Shown here in pieces: positions 63,465-64,000 of a stretch of 64,000 nucleotides of DNA (within the stretch, counting starts at the first letter, position 1; each line of letters starts with the position of its first letter). Source of the stretch: Leisingera sp. ANG-M7 (GTDB taxonomy: Bacteria; Pseudomonadota; Alphaproteobacteria; Rhodobacterales; Rhodobacteraceae); assembly GCF_000813965.1 (NCBI RefSeq), contig NZ_JWLI01000025.1, positions 1-64,000 of the forward strand. The letters are read 5' to 3'. A program made the translations under genes and the position numbers. The notes beneath the pieces are model-generated. The model worked only from the letters and a program-made list of their open reading frames with translations, searched no databases and had not been told where the DNA came from.

Positions 63465-63657
63465 GATTAACCCGTGTTCTTGGAGCTGTTAGCTTGGGTT
63501 AAATCCTGGCTCGCCTTTTCAAAGGCTTGGGCCTGATAGGGAGGTGTTGCGCCGGGCGCAAGAGGGTAATGTTGAGTAAATTAGTTTGTTATTTGCTGTT
63601 GCAGTTTTGCCGCGCACGCGCGGCGGCCGGAGGCGGATGCCCCCGGCTGCCAAAGCT

Positions 63658-64000
63658 CTATTTGGCCGCTGCGAAGGACATCAGCGCATAGGTGATCTGG
63701 GCGGTGGTGAATTCCGACACCCGGCTGTCCTCAGTCGGGGCCAGTTCCACCACGTCGCAGCCGGCCAGATTGCGGCCCGCCAGCGCTGAGCGCACGATGT
63801 TGAGCGCCTGATAATATCCAAGGCCGCCAGGGACGGGCGTGCCGGTGGCAGGCAGGATCGCCGGGTCCAGACCGTCCACGTCAAAGGAGACATAGACGTC
63901 CTGCGGAAAATTTTCGGGCAAGGTAACCGACTGGATGTTGCCGGTGACCAGCTCCTCTGCGTCGATGGAGATCACCTGGCAGGCGGCGCGGCGGTCGACC
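63658..64000 (-). CDS. speB: Agmatinase, C-terminal part (5' end beyond window)
   Basis: The frame continues to the right edge; 114 codons are visible. RRAACQVISIDAEEL, then DVYVSFDVDGLDPAILPATGTPVPGGLGYYQAL contains the arginase-family Mn-binding DVD-x-x-DP motif and the TGTP-x-PGGL signature. CDVVELAPTEDSRVSEFTTAQITYALMSF is the family C-terminus. Agmatinase converts agmatine to putrescine and urea, the route to the polyamine arms of petrobactin. It is divided from the receptor by about 190 bases, with no operon evidence. Confidence 0.82.
   Translation of the reverse strand, partial: VDRRAACQVISIDAEELVTGNIQSVTLPENFPQDVYVSFDVDGLDPAILPATGTPVPGGLGYYQALNIVRSALAGRNLAGCDVVELAPTEDSRVSEFTTAQITYALMSFAAAK

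Noticed and set aside
63465-63657. Iron-response (Fur, RirA or Irr) box ahead of the siderophore receptor
   Set aside because: AT-rich stretches are present but none gives a convincing palindrome for these regulators.

Overview
The window looks like part of a large extrachromosomal replicon (plasmid or chromid) of a high-GC marine alphaproteobacterium of the Roseobacter group (Rhodobacteraceae; Leisingera/Phaeobacter-like). This is inferred from the gene families: DUF1036 and DUF6931-type proteins, dimethylglycine-dehydrogenase-like and MttB-like catabolic enzymes, and a ParAB plus Rep_3-type initiator replication module. No tRNA, rRNA, CRISPR array, transposase or integrase was seen.

Layout. 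(1) 1-1.2 kb: 5' part of an autotransporter adhesin, running off the left edge. (2) 1.5-15.6 kb: one strand of type VI secretion genes: PAAR tip, DUF6931-like, FHA protein (TagH), TssA, TssB, TssC, Hcp, TssE, TssF, TssG, ClpV, then a candidate pore-forming effector with a small membrane immunity protein. VgrG, TssJ, TssK, TssL and TssM are not in the window. (3) 15.6-23.2 kb: a poorly characterised envelope module. A SLT lytic transglycosylase fused to an M23-N-like domain, a degenerate caspase-like/peptidoglycan-binding protein and a DUF1036 protein lie on the minus strand. Two secreted or anchored proteins and an ExbB-ExbD-ExbD-TonB-like operon lie on the plus strand. (4) 23.3-30.3 kb: LysR regulator and ugpBAEC-ugpQ-HAD phosphatase, for uptake and hydrolysis of glycerophosphodiesters. 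(5) 30.3-42.1 kb: catabolic operon for an unidentified, probably methylated amine, with MttB-like methyltransferase, class III aminotransferase, two DMGDH/GcvT flavoproteins, a ThDP enzyme and a TcuA-like flavoprotein, divergent from a GcvA-like LysR. (6) 42.2-43.9 kb: D-lyxose/mannose isomerase and fructokinase. (7) 43.9-48.7 kb: replication and partition: a parS cluster, parB, parA, an iteron origin with a putative Rep operator, and rep. (8) 48.8-64 kb: iron block with OsmC-like protein, TonB-ExbD-ExbD-ExbB, DUF2218, ABC exporter, a petrobactin-type siderophore operon (asbA-asbB-asbC-fused asbDE-asbF), a TonB-dependent receptor and a truncated agmatinase.

How it fits together. Region 8 contains siderophore synthesis, a probable exporter, an outer-membrane receptor and its energiser, but no inner-membrane ferric-siderophore permease. 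Agmatinase could supply polyamine precursor. Both ExbB/ExbD motors in the window pair an ExbD that keeps the conserved transmembrane aspartate with a second ExbD that has asparagine there. The 15-bp palindrome GTTTCGC(A/T)GCGAAAC occurs four times beside parB, once inside parA and once 98 bp upstream of exbB, and is the likely plasmid parS site.

All functional calls come from reading motifs by eye; no database search was run.
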